Positions 12,609 to 21,319 of a DNA stretch of 64,000 nucleotides are shown here, piece by piece. The notes under the pieces were generated by a model. That model ran no database searches, was not told the origin of the DNA, and worked only from the letters and a program-made list of their open reading frames with translations. A program made the position numbers and the translations under genes. Each line of letters opens with the position of its first letter. The first letter of the stretch is position 1. The DNA is from Mycobacterium kiyosense (GTDB lineage: Bacteria; Actinomycetota; Actinomycetes; Mycobacteriales; Mycobacteriaceae): contig AP025179.1 in the NCBI GenBank assembly GCA_021654635.1, positions 2,790,001 through 2,854,000 of the forward strand, given 5' to 3'.

Positions 12609-12674
12609 GCCGAAAAGCTCAGAGCAGCAAGCTGTTGGCTTCCAAACCGGATCGCAACGAGCTCTTCGGCGCTG

Positions 12675-13325
12675 TCACGGGCAGTTGAAGGCCACGCCCA
12701 CGCCGTCGGGCGGTGGCACCGATCGCAGGCATCCGAACGGCTCGACCCCGTGGGGCTGAACCGGACCGCCGACTGGTGCGCGTAGTTCACGCAGAACAAC
12801 CCGGCTTGGTCTGCGCGGCACCGGAAGTCGCCGAACGCCAGCGAATCGCCGAGGGCCAACTCGGCTCCGGTGCCGGCCAGGAACGGACCCGGGTCGGCGC
12901 GCGCAGAGCCGACCTGCAAATCGGTGCCGTCGAAGTCGACCCAGCCGCCCTTCCACTCGCCGTAGGCGGTGTCCGGTCGCGGCGGCGGACTGCCCAGTTC
13001 GACCAGACAGGACAGCAAACCGGCGGTGTGTTTGGCGTCTGTCGTGCATCGAGTTTTGCTGGCGGGGCGCTGAACGCGATGTCGGCGTCGAGCTTGTAAC
13101 GGCGGGGTCGGCGGGGTGGGCTGCTTCGATCCAGGCGATGACGGCGGCGATCGGCGCGCCGGAGGCCGGTGCGGATGCCGCCGTTGAGGGTTTGCTGCTC
13201 GACGGGCTGGTCGGGGCGGCCGAGGACGGTTGACCGCTGCTGGTCTGGGGCTGCCCGGTGCCGCCGACGGTGTGCGAGCAGCCGACGACCAGCATCGGGA
13301 TGGCGACCAGCGCGGCTATCCGCAT
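12675..13325 (-). pseudogene. lppI: LppI-like lipoprotein with about three frameshifts
   Basis: ATG at 13325 opens a lipoprotein signal (MRIAALVAIPMLVVGC, lipobox VVGC, Cys16) followed by a Ser/Pro/Thr-rich spacer and IAAVIAWIEAAHPADPA. Similarity then continues in other frames: YKLDADIAFSAP (near 13100), then TDAKHTAGLLSCLVELG through WKGGWVDFDGTDLQVGS and FRCRADQAGLFCVNYA (about 13060-12765), and finally VEPFGCLRSVPPPDGVG to the TGA at 12675, back in the first frame. The pieces assemble into a protein like M. tuberculosis LppI (Rv2046), which lies between the pks12/Rv2047c genes and lipT there too. Three shifts of one base explain it. Either a degraded gene or, more likely, indel errors. 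Confidence 0.7.
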
Positions 13326-13403
13326 GAGGTCAGGCTAGCCGCCGTGCAGCGGATTCGGGCGCTGCGCGCGCCGCGTGTGCGTCCAGTCCGCTACCGTCGA
13401 TTC

Positions 13404-14909
13404 ATGCATGAGCGCATCGTCCGCGCCCGTACAACCGCCGGCATCGTCGAAGGCTTCACCCGCGACGGCGTGCACCGCTGGCGATCCATCCCGTACGCCA
13501 GGCCGCCGGTCGGCCCGCTGCGTTACCGGGCCCCGCAACCGGCGCAGCCCTGGTCCGGGGTCCGGCACTGCCACGGATTCACCAACTGCGCACCCCAGCA
13601 GCGCCGCTACACCCTGCTCGGCATCGGCAGGTATCAGCCGATGAGTGAGGACTGTCTGACCCTCAACGTGGTGGCCCCGGAGAAAAGGGGCGACGAACCG
13701 CTGCCGGTGATGGTGTTCATCCATGGCGGTGGGTACATCCTGGGCAGCTCCGCCACCCCGATTTACGACGGCGCCGCCCTGGCCCGCCGCGGTTGTGTCT
13801 ACGTGTCGGTGAACTACCGGCTGGGCGCACTGGGTTGTCTGGACCTGTCGTCGTTGTCCACCCCGGACGTCACCATCGACAGCAACCTGTATCTGCGTGA
13901 CCTGGTCCTGGCGTTGCGCTGGGTTAGGGACAACATCGCCAACTTCGGCGGCGACCCGGACAACGTGACCATCTTCGGGGAGAGCGCCGGCGCACACATC
14001 ACGGCCACCCTGCTGGCGGTGCCCGAGGCGGCCGGTCTGTTCCACCGGGCCATCGCCGAGAGTCCGGCGGCCGGTATGACGCGGTCCCGCGAGGTCGCCG
14101 CCGAGTTCGCCACCCGTTTCGCCCATCTGCTCGGGGCCCGCCGCCAGGATGCGGCCACCGCGGTGATGCGAGCGTCGGCGGCCCAACTCGTTGACACCCA
14201 ACACCGACTGCTCGAGCAGGGCATGCAGCAACGGCTGGGCGCCTTCCCCATCGGGCCGGTGTTCGGTGACGACGTGGTGCCCACCGACCCGGTCGAGGCG
14301 ATGCGCTCCGGCCAGGCGCACCGGGTGCCGCTGATCGTAGGCACCAACGCCGACGAAGGACGACTTTTCACCCGTTTCCTGGGCATGCTGCCGACCAACG
14401 AGAAGATGGTCGAGGAGCTGCTCGCCGACCTGGAACCGACCGCGCGCGAACGCATTACCGCCGCCTACCCGGACTATCCGAAGCGATCGGCATGCATCCA
14501 GCTGGGCGGGGACTTCGCGTTCTGCACCGCGGCCTGGCAGATCGCCGACGCACACGGCCAACATGCGCCCACCTACTTGTACCGTTACGACTTCGCACCG
14601 CGCACCCTGCAATGGTCCGGTTTCGGAGCGACGCACGCGATGGAGTTGTTGGCGGTCTTCGACGTCTACCGCACCCGGCTCGGAGCGCTGCTCACCGCGG
14701 CGGCCGACCGGCATCATGCGCTGCGGGTCAGCAACGAGATACAACGCCGGTGGCGTTCGTTCAGTCGCACCGGCTTGCCCGGCGACGACTGGCCCATGCA
14801 CTCGCACCCCGAACGCGCCGTGCTGGTGTTCGACCGCAAGACCCGCGTCGAGTTCGATCCGCATCAACATCGCAGGCTGGCCTGGGACGGCTTCTCCCTG
14901 GCGCAGTGA
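13404..14909 (+). CDS. lipT: Type-B carboxylesterase LipT
   Basis: 501 aa alpha/beta-hydrolase of the type-B carboxylesterase family. Visible: oxyanion-hole HGGGYILGS (about 110), nucleophile elbow GESAG with Ser at about 194, the SEDCLTLNV motif (about 80) and a DEGRLFTRF acid region (about 315). No signal peptide is evident. Expected to hydrolyse carboxylic esters, lipid-like substrates being typical for Lip proteins. Start chosen at ATG 13404 because the family pattern begins just after it (IVRARTTAGIVEG). It diverges from lppI, as in M. tuberculosis, where LipT (Rv2045c) is about 511 aa and adjacent to lppI. The 78 bp between the two starts must hold both promoters. Confidence 0.88.
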   Translation: MHERIVRARTTAGIVEGFTRDGVHRWRSIPYARPPVGPLRYRAPQPAQPWSGVRHCHGFTNCAPQQRRYTLLGIGRYQPMSEDCLTLNVVAPEKRGDEPLPVMVFIHGGGYILGSSATPIYDGAALARRGCVYVSVNYRLGALGCLDLSSLSTPDVTIDSNLYLRDLVLALRWVRDNIANFGGDPDNVTIFGESAGAHITATLLAVPEAAGLFHRAIAESPAAGMTRSREVAAEFATRFAHLLGARRQDAATAVMRASAAQLVDTQHRLLEQGMQQRLGAFPIGPVFGDDVVPTDPVEAMRSGQAHRVPLIVGTNADEGRLFTRFLGMLPTNEKMVEELLADLEPTARERITAAYPDYPKRSACIQLGGDFAFCTAAWQIADAHGQHAPTYLYRYDFAPRTLQWSGFGATHAMELLAVFDVYRTRLGALLTAAADRHHALRVSNEIQRRWRSFSRTGLPGDDWPMHSHPERAVLVFDRKTRVEFDPHQHRRLAWDGFSLAQ

Positions 14910-14927
14910 CCTGGCACGCTGTCCCTC

Positions 14928-16937
14928 ATGGCACCTGAAACCGGCGAACACACCGACCACGCCATCGAGCGACCCGCCGACCTGACCGCCGACTGGCTGA
15001 GTGCGAGACTCGGCGCCGGCACCGTCGCCGAATTCACCAGCGAGCGCATCGGCACCGGACAGATGAGCGAGTGCTACCGGATCCGGCTGACCTATTCCGC
15101 GGGCTCGGGCCCGGCATCGGTGGTCCTCAAGGTCGCCGCGACCGATCCGGTGAGCCGTCAAACCGGGCTGGCGTTGGGCCTCTACGAGCGCGAAGTCCGG
15201 TTCTATCAGGACATCGCACCTCGACTCGACGGTGCGGTGGCGCCCTGTTACCACGCCGCCATCGACACCACCACCGGCGTGTTCGACGTGTTGCTCGCAG
15301 ACGCCGCTCCGGCCGCCGTCGGTGACGAAATCGCCGGTGCGACAACCGAACACGCTGCTCTGGCGGTCGGCGAGCTGGGCCGGCTGCACGGACCGCTGCT
15401 GGGCGACCAGACGCTGGCGGACTCGCCGTGGCTCAACCGGGATACGCCGGTCAGCCAGGCGATGATCTCGGCGTTGTACGCCGACTTCGTCAACCGCTAT
15501 GGCGACCAGATCGCCCCGGAACACCGGGTCGTGTGTGAACGTCTGGTGGAAGCGTTCGACGGGTACCTGGCCCAGGAGGCGGCCCGCGGCGGACCGCAGG
15601 GGCTGATGCACGGCGACTTCCGGCTGGACAATCTGCTCTTCGGCGACCCCGGTGCGGACCGCGCGCTCACGGTGGTCGACTGGCAGACCGTCTCCTGGGG
15701 TCCGGCGTTCACCGACCTGGCTTACTTCCTGGGTTGCGCGGTGCCGACTCAACAGCGCCGCGCCCACTACGACACGCTGCTGCGGACGTACCACAAGGCG
15801 TTGGGGCCGGGTGCTCCGGTCAGCCTCGACGACGTCCGCGAGGGGGTGCGCCGGCAGAGCTTCTTCGGCGTCATGATGGCGATCGTCTCGTCGATGTTGG
15901 TGGAGCGCACCGAACGTGGTGATCGGCTGTTCATGACCATGCTGCAACGGCACTGCGCCCACGTGCTGGACATCGACGCGTTGGCGACGCTGCCGGCCGC
16001 GGCGACACCCGAACCGCTGCGGCCCACCACCGACGACGAGCTTGCGCACACCGCCACCGACGAGCCGCTGTGGAGCGAGAGCTGGTACGCCGATTTCGTC
16101 GACGCCGCGGCGGGAGTGGGCGGCTGGTTCCGTCTCGGCCGGATCCCCAACGAGCAGACGGCGCTGATCCACGTTTTGGTGTGCGGTCCCGGCCGACCGA
16201 CCGTTGCCGTCGACTGCAAAGTGCCGCTGCCGCAAGACCCTTGGACCGCGGAGGCCGATGACATCCGACTCGCCCACGCGGCCGGCGAGCCGCTGCAGAC
16301 CTATCGGGTGGACCTGCGCGGGCAAGGCCAGGCGTACTCGGACCCGTCGGCTCTGCTGCGGGGCGAACCGGGGGAGCCGGTTGAGGTCGCGCTGAACCTC
16401 GTCTGGTGCACCGACGGAACCCCGTACAAATATCGGCTGACCACCCGATACGAAATCCCGTGCACCGTTTCGGGCACCGTCACCGTCGACCGGTCCAGCT
16501 ACCAACTTCAGTCGGTGCCCGGGCAGCGCGATCACTCGTGGGGGGTACGCGACTGGTGGAGCATGGATTGGATGTGGTGCGCACTGCATCTCGACGACGG
16601 AACGCACCTGCACGGTCTGAGCCTGCAGATCCCCGACACGCCGTCGATCAGCATCGGCTACACCCAGGACGCCGCCGGCGACATCGGTGAACTGACCCAG
16701 GTGAGCATCCGAAAAGTGTTCAGCGCCAACGGTTTACCAGAAGACACCACGCTGGAGCTGGAGCCGGGATCGGTCACCGCCCAGGTCGCCGTCCGCGCAC
16801 ACGGGCCGGTGCGGTTGGTTGCGGTCGACGGACGGGTGAGCCAGTTTCCGCGCGCTTGGGTCGACATCGCCACCACCGACGGTCGCACCGGGGTCGGATG
16901 GATGGAATGGAATCGCAGCCAGGTCGACCAGGGTTGA
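14928..16937 (+). CDS. Phosphotransferase (APH/ecdysteroid-kinase-like) fused to an AttH/CrtC-like C-terminal domain
   Basis: 669 aa. Residues 1-345 have the aminoglycoside-phosphotransferase/choline-kinase fold: VVLKVA (ATP Lys), LYEREVRFY, the catalytic loop HGDFRLDNLLF (near 226) and the metal-binding VDWQTVSWG. Residues 380-669 are a different domain with QRDHSWGVRDWW (near 530), a motif I associate with lipocalin-like AttH / hydroxyneurosporene-synthase proteins (DUF7064-type). Mycobacteria often carry these as separate neighbours; here both are in one continuous frame. The substrate is unknown, probably a small hydroxylated lipid or steroid-like molecule (inference). It starts 18 bp after lipT and its stop overlaps the start of gntK, so the three may be one operon. 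Confidence 0.8.
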   Translation: MAPETGEHTDHAIERPADLTADWLSARLGAGTVAEFTSERIGTGQMSECYRIRLTYSAGSGPASVVLKVAATDPVSRQTGLALGLYEREVRFYQDIAPRLDGAVAPCYHAAIDTTTGVFDVLLADAAPAAVGDEIAGATTEHAALAVGELGRLHGPLLGDQTLADSPWLNRDTPVSQAMISALYADFVNRYGDQIAPEHRVVCERLVEAFDGYLAQEAARGGPQGLMHGDFRLDNLLFGDPGADRALTVVDWQTVSWGPAFTDLAYFLGCAVPTQQRRAHYDTLLRTYHKALGPGAPVSLDDVREGVRRQSFFGVMMAIVSSMLVERTERGDRLFMTMLQRHCAHVLDIDALATLPAAATPEPLRPTTDDELAHTATDEPLWSESWYADFVDAAAGVGGWFRLGRIPNEQTALIHVLVCGPGRPTVAVDCKVPLPQDPWTAEADDIRLAHAAGEPLQTYRVDLRGQGQAYSDPSALLRGEPGEPVEVALNLVWCTDGTPYKYRLTTRYEIPCTVSGTVTVDRSSYQLQSVPGQRDHSWGVRDWWSMDWMWCALHLDDGTHLHGLSLQIPDTPSISIGYTQDAAGDIGELTQVSIRKVFSANGLPEDTTLELEPGSVTAQVAVRAHGPVRLVAVDGRVSQFPRAWVDIATTDGRTGVGWMEWNRSQVDQG

Positions 16938-17440
16938 GTCGAGCGCCCATCGTGGTGATGGGCGTCTCCGGATCGGGCAAGTCGACCGTCGGCGCCGTGC
17001 TCGCGCAGCGGCTGGGGATGCCGTTTCTGGACGCCGACACCCTGCATCCACCGGCGAACGTCGCCAAGATGTCCGCGGGGGAACCGCTGACCGACGACGA
17101 CCGGTTCGGCTGGCTGGACCGGGTCGGGCAGTGGCTGGCCACTCAGCGCGGGGTGGTGAGCTGCTCGGCGCTCAAGCGGCGCTACCGGGACCAACTCCGC
17201 GGCCACCGCCCGTCGGTGCGGTTTCTGCACCTGAGTGCGCCGCCCGGCGTCATCGCAGCGCGGCTGGCCGCCCGACCGGATCACTTCATGCCGGCGACCC
17301 TGCTGCAGTCGCAGCTCGACACCCTCGAACCGCTGGACGCCGACGAGCGCGGGGTCGAAGTGGACGTCGGCAGCCTCGGCGTCGACGCGGTCGTCGACGC
17401 CTATCTGGCTAGCGCTTCCAACGCTTGCGGCGGCTGGTGA
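16934..17440 (+). CDS. gntK: Gluconokinase
   Basis: 168 aa P-loop kinase. Walker A is GVSGSGKST near residue 9, followed by the gluconokinase signatures DADTLHPPANVAKM and CSALKRRYRD, and DHFMPATLLQSQLDTLEPL near the end. Phosphorylates D-gluconate to 6-phosphogluconate with ATP. The TTG start at 16934 shares bases with the TGA of the upstream gene (TTGA), a normal coupling arrangement; a GTG nine codons further in lies too close to the P-loop. The 3' end overlaps the convergent DoxX gene by 32 bp. Confidence 0.88.
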   Translation: MSRAPIVVMGVSGSGKSTVGAVLAQRLGMPFLDADTLHPPANVAKMSAGEPLTDDDRFGWLDRVGQWLATQRGVVSCSALKRRYRDQLRGHRPSVRFLHLSAPPGVIAARLAARPDHFMPATLLQSQLDTLEPLDADERGVEVDVGSLGVDAVVDAYLASASNACGGW

Positions 17441-18374
17441 GTTCGTCGTCGAACCGGTCGCGGGCCGTCTCGGCGAGCTCGTTGCCACGGGCCACCGCCG
17501 TGTCCGCGAGTCGCGCGCCACGGTGTCGCGCGGTCTCGGCGAATTCCGCGCCGCGCTCGAGTGCGGTGTCGGCCAGCTTCTCCCCGCGGTGCCGCGCGGT
17601 TTCGGCGAATTCGGCGCCGCGCTCGAGAGCGGTGTCAGCCAGCTTTTCGCCGCGCTTGCGGGCCTTCTTGGCGTACGGGGCGCTCTTCTCGACGGCGGTG
17701 CTGGCCAGTTCTTCGCCGCGCTTGCGGGCCTTCTTGGCATACGGGGCGCTCTTCTCCGCCGCGGTGCTGGCCAGTTCCCGGCCACGCTCCAGCGCGGCTT
17801 CGGCATAGGGGGCGCTCTTCTCGGCTGCGGTGCTGGCCAGCTCGCGGCCGCGCTCGGCGCCGACCTGCAGGCCGTGCACGATCTTCTCGCCCAACTCCGA
17901 GTCGTTGCCCGACACCCGTTCGGAGAGCCGCTCGGCCGCCCGCCGGCCTCGCCAGCCCAGCGACGGCTTGCCCGCCGTGTCGGCCGACGCGATGATCAGG
18001 CCACCGAGCAGACTGATGTCGCCCAAGAACGCCCGCCGCTTCTCGGCTTTGCGCTCCGGGTCGGGTTCGGCCCAAAACATATGCGAGCCAAGGTTGCCCG
18101 GGATCACCGTCAACGCCAGCGCCGCCGAGGCCACCCGGGGCAGCCGGCCGGCGGCCAGCAGCACCCCGCCGCCGATCTGGACAGCGGCGTTGATCTGAGC
18201 GAACTTCTCGGCGTCGGCCGGGATGCTCCCGCTCACCGAATCCGGCAGCGCCTGCAACCCGTCGACGGTCGGTTGCGCGGCTTGAGCTGCGGGTTTGGGG
18301 TTGAGTAAGGCCTCCACTCCCTGGCCGATGAAGACAGCTGACAACATGGGTCGAGCGATTCTGCGGATCAACAT
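17409..18374 (-). CDS. DoxX-family membrane protein with repetitive charged C-terminal tail
   Basis: 321 aa. The N-terminal 135 residues form a DoxX-like membrane domain (RRIARPMLSAVFIGQGVEAL, QINAAVQIGGGVLLA, RRAFLGDISLLGGLIIAS). From about residue 160 it becomes a hydrophilic tail of 22-residue repeats with the core ERGRELASTAAEKSAPYA or KRGEKLADTALERGAEFAET, rich in Ala, Glu, Lys and Arg and probably a long helix or coiled coil. Start ATG 18374 is chosen because the membrane domain begins there; a longer frame reaches 18458 but would run into the pncA start region. Function unknown. DoxX relatives act in redox/thiol stress complexes, but nothing here proves that. Confidence 0.75.
   Translation of the reverse strand: MLIRRIARPMLSAVFIGQGVEALLNPKPAAQAAQPTVDGLQALPDSVSGSIPADAEKFAQINAAVQIGGGVLLAAGRLPRVASAALALTVIPGNLGSHMFWAEPDPERKAEKRRAFLGDISLLGGLIIASADTAGKPSLGWRGRRAAERLSERVSGNDSELGEKIVHGLQVGAERGRELASTAAEKSAPYAEAALERGRELASTAAEKSAPYAKKARKRGEELASTAVEKSAPYAKKARKRGEKLADTALERGAEFAETARHRGEKLADTALERGAEFAETARHRGARLADTAVARGNELAETARDRFDDELTSRRKRWKR
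17480..17870. repeat. Tandem 66-bp coding repeats in the DoxX gene
   Basis: The segment GCCGCGCTCGA recurs at 17550 and 17616, and CGCTCTTC recurs at 17681, 17747 and 17813, each 66 bp apart. This gives about six degenerate 22-codon units in the tail of the DoxX-like protein. Copy number could vary between strains by slippage without changing the frame. Confidence 0.85.
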
Positions 18375-18432
18375 GGGCGCTGTGTTCCCCGGCCGGCCCG
18401 CATACAAACGCCCCGGCGATAGGGTGTACGGC

Positions 18433-18996
18433 GTGCGGGCGCTGATCATCGTCGACATGCAGAACGACTTCTGCGAAGGCGGTCCGGTGCCGGTCGCCGG
18501 CGCCCACGCGCTGGCGACATCGATCAGCGATTACCTGGCCCGTCAACCGGGTTACGCCCATATCGTGGCCACCCAGGACTTCCACATCGACCCGGGCGAC
18601 CACTTCTCCGACCGCCCTGATTTCGCCACCTCGTGGCCACCGCACTGCCGCGCCGGCAGCCTGGGGGCAGGCTTCGACCCCGGTCTGGACACCAGTGCCA
18701 TCGAGGCGGTCTTCCACAAGGGCGCCTACTCCGCGGGGTACAGCGGTTTCGAGGGCGTCGACGACCACGGCACCGCGCTGCTGCAGTGGCTGCGTCAGCG
18801 CGACGTCGACGCGGTCGACGTGGTCGGTGTCGCGACCGAGCACTGCGTCCGGCACACCGCAATGGACGCGGCGCGTGCCGGCCTGGCCACCCGCGTGCTG
18901 CTGCACCTGACAGCCGGGGTGGCGGCGGATTCGACCGACCGTGTGTTATCCGAAATGCGCTCCGCCAGTATCGAATTGATCGGAAGTCGGCCATGA
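18433..18996 (+). CDS. pncA: Nicotinamidase / pyrazinamidase PncA
   Basis: 187 aa cysteine hydrolase that converts nicotinamide to nicotinate (NAD salvage) and, in tuberculosis, activates pyrazinamide. Numbering from the GTG start at 18433 matches M. tuberculosis PncA: catalytic D8 (IIVDMQNDF), K96 (FHKGAY) and C138 (TEHCVRHT), metal ligands D49, H51, H57 and H71. All are present, so the enzyme should be active. The GTG was chosen because it gives this numbering; upstream in-frame codons would overlap the divergent DoxX promoter. The last bases overlap the next gene in ATGA, as in the pncA-Rv2042c pair. Confidence 0.95.
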   Translation: MRALIIVDMQNDFCEGGPVPVAGAHALATSISDYLARQPGYAHIVATQDFHIDPGDHFSDRPDFATSWPPHCRAGSLGAGFDPGLDTSAIEAVFHKGAYSAGYSGFEGVDDHGTALLQWLRQRDVDAVDVVGVATEHCVRHTAMDAARAGLATRVLLHLTAGVAADSTDRVLSEMRSASIELIGSRP

Positions 18997-19790
18997 CGGC
19001 AACGAACCGGGATGAGCTGCTGGCCGCGGTGGAGCGCTCGCCGCGGGCGGTCGCCGCGCACGACCGCGACGCCTGGGTCCAGGTGTTCACCGCCGACGGC
19101 AGGGTGGAGGACCCGGTCGGGTCGAGCCCCCACCTCGGGCACGACCAGATCTACCGCTTCTATGACACCTTCATCGGTCCGCGCGAGATCAAATTCCACC
19201 GCGACCTCGACATCGTCAACGGCCGGTCGGTGTTGCGCGACCTCGAGCTCGAGGTGGCGATGGGCACCGCGGTGACGATGTACATTCCGGCCATCCTGCG
19301 GTACGACCTGCGGGAAGCCCACGGTCAGTGGCAGGTCGAGCGGCTACGGGCGTACTGGGAGTTGCCGGCGATGATGCTGCAGTTCCTCAAGACCGGACCG
19401 CGGGCACTGACACCGGGTGTGGCGCTTGCCAAGGGGTTGCTGGGCAACCAGGGTCCCCGCGGCACGTTCGGCTTCATGACCGGGTTCCGCCGCGCCGGCG
19501 CACGGCACAAGAACCTCGTCGAGAATTTCCTGCGTGCGGTCGGCGGTGGTGACACCGATGCCGTCCTGCGGGCATTGTCGCCAAGTGCCCCAATAACTTT
19601 GGGTGAGCATGATCCGCTCGACGTGACCGAGCTGATCGAGCAGATCCGCGGCACCCGGTGGACCAAGATTATCGGCGCGGGATCCACCGTCGCGGCGTCC
19701 GTCACCTCCGACCACGGCCGCGGCATACTGTTCGCCGAGGTGCCCTGGCGCGGCCACCGGATCAACGCAATCCGTTACTTCCCAGCCTGA
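18993..19790 (+). CDS. NTF2/SnoaL-like protein (Rv2042c homologue)
   Basis: 265 aa, the same length I recall for M. tuberculosis Rv2042c, which also sits directly after pncA. Two weakly related NTF2/SnoaL-like halves can be seen: residues 1-125 (AAHDRDAWVQVFTADGRVEDPVG) and from about 170 (NLVENFLRAVGGGDTDAVLRALSP). Catalytic residues cannot be assigned. The ATGA overlap with pncA indicates coupled translation. Function is unknown; linkage to pncA is the only clue. Confidence 0.85.
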   Translation: MTATNRDELLAAVERSPRAVAAHDRDAWVQVFTADGRVEDPVGSSPHLGHDQIYRFYDTFIGPREIKFHRDLDIVNGRSVLRDLELEVAMGTAVTMYIPAILRYDLREAHGQWQVERLRAYWELPAMMLQFLKTGPRALTPGVALAKGLLGNQGPRGTFGFMTGFRRAGARHKNLVENFLRAVGGGDTDAVLRALSPSAPITLGEHDPLDVTELIEQIRGTRWTKIIGAGSTVAASVTSDHGRGILFAEVPWRGHRINAIRYFPA

Positions 19791-19990
19791 TTCAGCTCGT
19801 CACCAACAGCGCCGGCGATGCCCCCGAGAGCAACGGGCAGGCACCGGCGACCGCGATGTTGGACGGGGCACCCGCATGCAGCCCGAATGAGTGCGCGGGT
19901 ATCGCAGCGATACCACAGCCGCATCGGCTATGAAGGACATCACACGCCGCCGATCGGGGTGGACCGCGGCGGGCTGGGACCGGGAGCAAC

Positions 19991-21319
19991 ATGTTCGACG
20001 AGCCGCTCGGGCGACGCGGCCTGATGAAGGCCGCGGGCGCGGTCGCGGTTACCGCGCTGGCGCCGTGGTCTGTCGGGTGTGCCGCCGACGAGGACGCGCT
20101 GACCTTCTTCTTCGCCGCGAACCCCGACGAGATCCGTCCCCGGATGCGGGTGGTCAACGAATTCCAGCGCCGCCACCCCGACATCAAGGTGCGAGCCCTG
20201 TTGTCGGGACCTGGCGTCATGCAACAGTTGTCGACTTTCTGCGCCGGCGGCAGATGCCCCGACGTGTTGATGACCTGGGAGCTGACCTACGCCGAACTGG
20301 CCGACCGCGGCGCGCTGCTGGACCTGAACACGCTGCTGGCCCGCGACCCGGTGTTCGCCGGGCAACTGAAGTCGGACAGCATCGCCCCGCTGTATGAAAC
20401 GTTCAGCTACCCGGCCGGACCCACCGGCGGTCAGTACGCCCTTCCGGAGCAATGGTCGGGAAACTACCTGTACTACAACAAGGCGATGTTCACCGCCGCC
20501 GGTGTGCGCCCACCACCCCGCAGCTGGCAGCAGGCTTGGAGCTTCGACGAATTCCTGGACGCGGCGCAGGCGCTGACCCGACGGGATTCCACCGGCCGGG
20601 TGACGCAGTGGGGTTTCGTCAACGCGTGGGTCTCGTTCTACGCCGCCGGCCTGTTCGCCATTAACAACGGCGTGCCATGGTCACACCCACTGAAGAACCC
20701 GACTCACCTGAACTTCGACGACGAGGCCTTCCTGGAAGCCGTCCAGTTCTATGCCGGCCTGATCAACAAACACCGGGTTTCGCCCAGTGCCTCCGACCAG
20801 CAGTCGATGTCGAACGCCGATCTGTTCTCGGCGGGCCGGGCCGCGATCGCGCTGGCCGGGCACTGGCGTTACCCGACCTTCGACCGTGCCCCCGGCCTGG
20901 ACTTCGACGTGGCGCCGCTGCCGGTGGGACCGCGCGCGGCGGCGGCCCGGTCAAACATCGGCGTCACCGGCCTTGCCATCGCGGCGACCAGCCGACGCCG
21001 GGAACAAGCTTGGGAATTCGTCAAATTCGCCTGCGGACCGCTCGGGCAGGCGCTGATCGGCGAATCCGGGCTTTTCGTTCCGGTGTTGCGCTCGGCGATC
21101 CACTCCGACGGGTTCGCCGCTGCGCACCGGCGGATCGCCAACCTCGCCGTGCTCACCGAAGGCCCGTCGGTCTCGGCGGGATTGCCGATCACCCCGGCCT
21201 GGGAGAAGATCGCGGCGCTGATGGACCGAAACTTCGGACCGGTGCTGCGTGGTTCGCGGCCCGCGACTTCCCTGACCGGGCTGTCCCAGGCCGTCGACGA
21301 GGTGTTGCGAAACCCATGA
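19991..21319 (+). CDS. Sugar ABC importer, substrate-binding lipoprotein (Rv2041c-like)
   Basis: 442 aa. The N-terminus has a twin-arginine-like signal (GRRGLMKAAGAVAVTALAPW) ending in a lipobox SVGC, so it is probably exported and lipid-anchored outside the membrane. The body is a family-1 solute-binding protein (extracytoplasmic sugar receptor): RRHPDIKVR, DVLMTWELTYAELADRGALLDL, YALPEQWSGNYLYYNKAMF, FVKFACGPLGQALIG. It should bind a sugar or glycoside and deliver it to the two permeases downstream. It overlaps the next gene by 4 bp (ATGA). Order and lengths agree with Rv2041c-Rv2038c next to pncA in M. tuberculosis. The 200 bp before it contain no gene I can support and probably hold the operon promoter. 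Confidence 0.9.
   Translation: MFDEPLGRRGLMKAAGAVAVTALAPWSVGCAADEDALTFFFAANPDEIRPRMRVVNEFQRRHPDIKVRALLSGPGVMQQLSTFCAGGRCPDVLMTWELTYAELADRGALLDLNTLLARDPVFAGQLKSDSIAPLYETFSYPAGPTGGQYALPEQWSGNYLYYNKAMFTAAGVRPPPRSWQQAWSFDEFLDAAQALTRRDSTGRVTQWGFVNAWVSFYAAGLFAINNGVPWSHPLKNPTHLNFDDEAFLEAVQFYAGLINKHRVSPSASDQQSMSNADLFSAGRAAIALAGHWRYPTFDRAPGLDFDVAPLPVGPRAAAARSNIGVTGLAIAATSRRREQAWEFVKFACGPLGQALIGESGLFVPVLRSAIHSDGFAAAHRRIANLAVLTEGPSVSAGLPITPAWEKIAALMDRNFGPVLRGSRPATSLTGLSQAVDEVLRNP

Noticed and set aside
13335..16613. A very long open frame on the minus strand (about 1090 codons).
   Set aside because: It lies antisense to lipT and the kinase fusion, both clear genes; its translation is His/Arg/Gly-rich low-complexity sequence with no family pattern. 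Long antisense frames are normal in DNA of this GC content.
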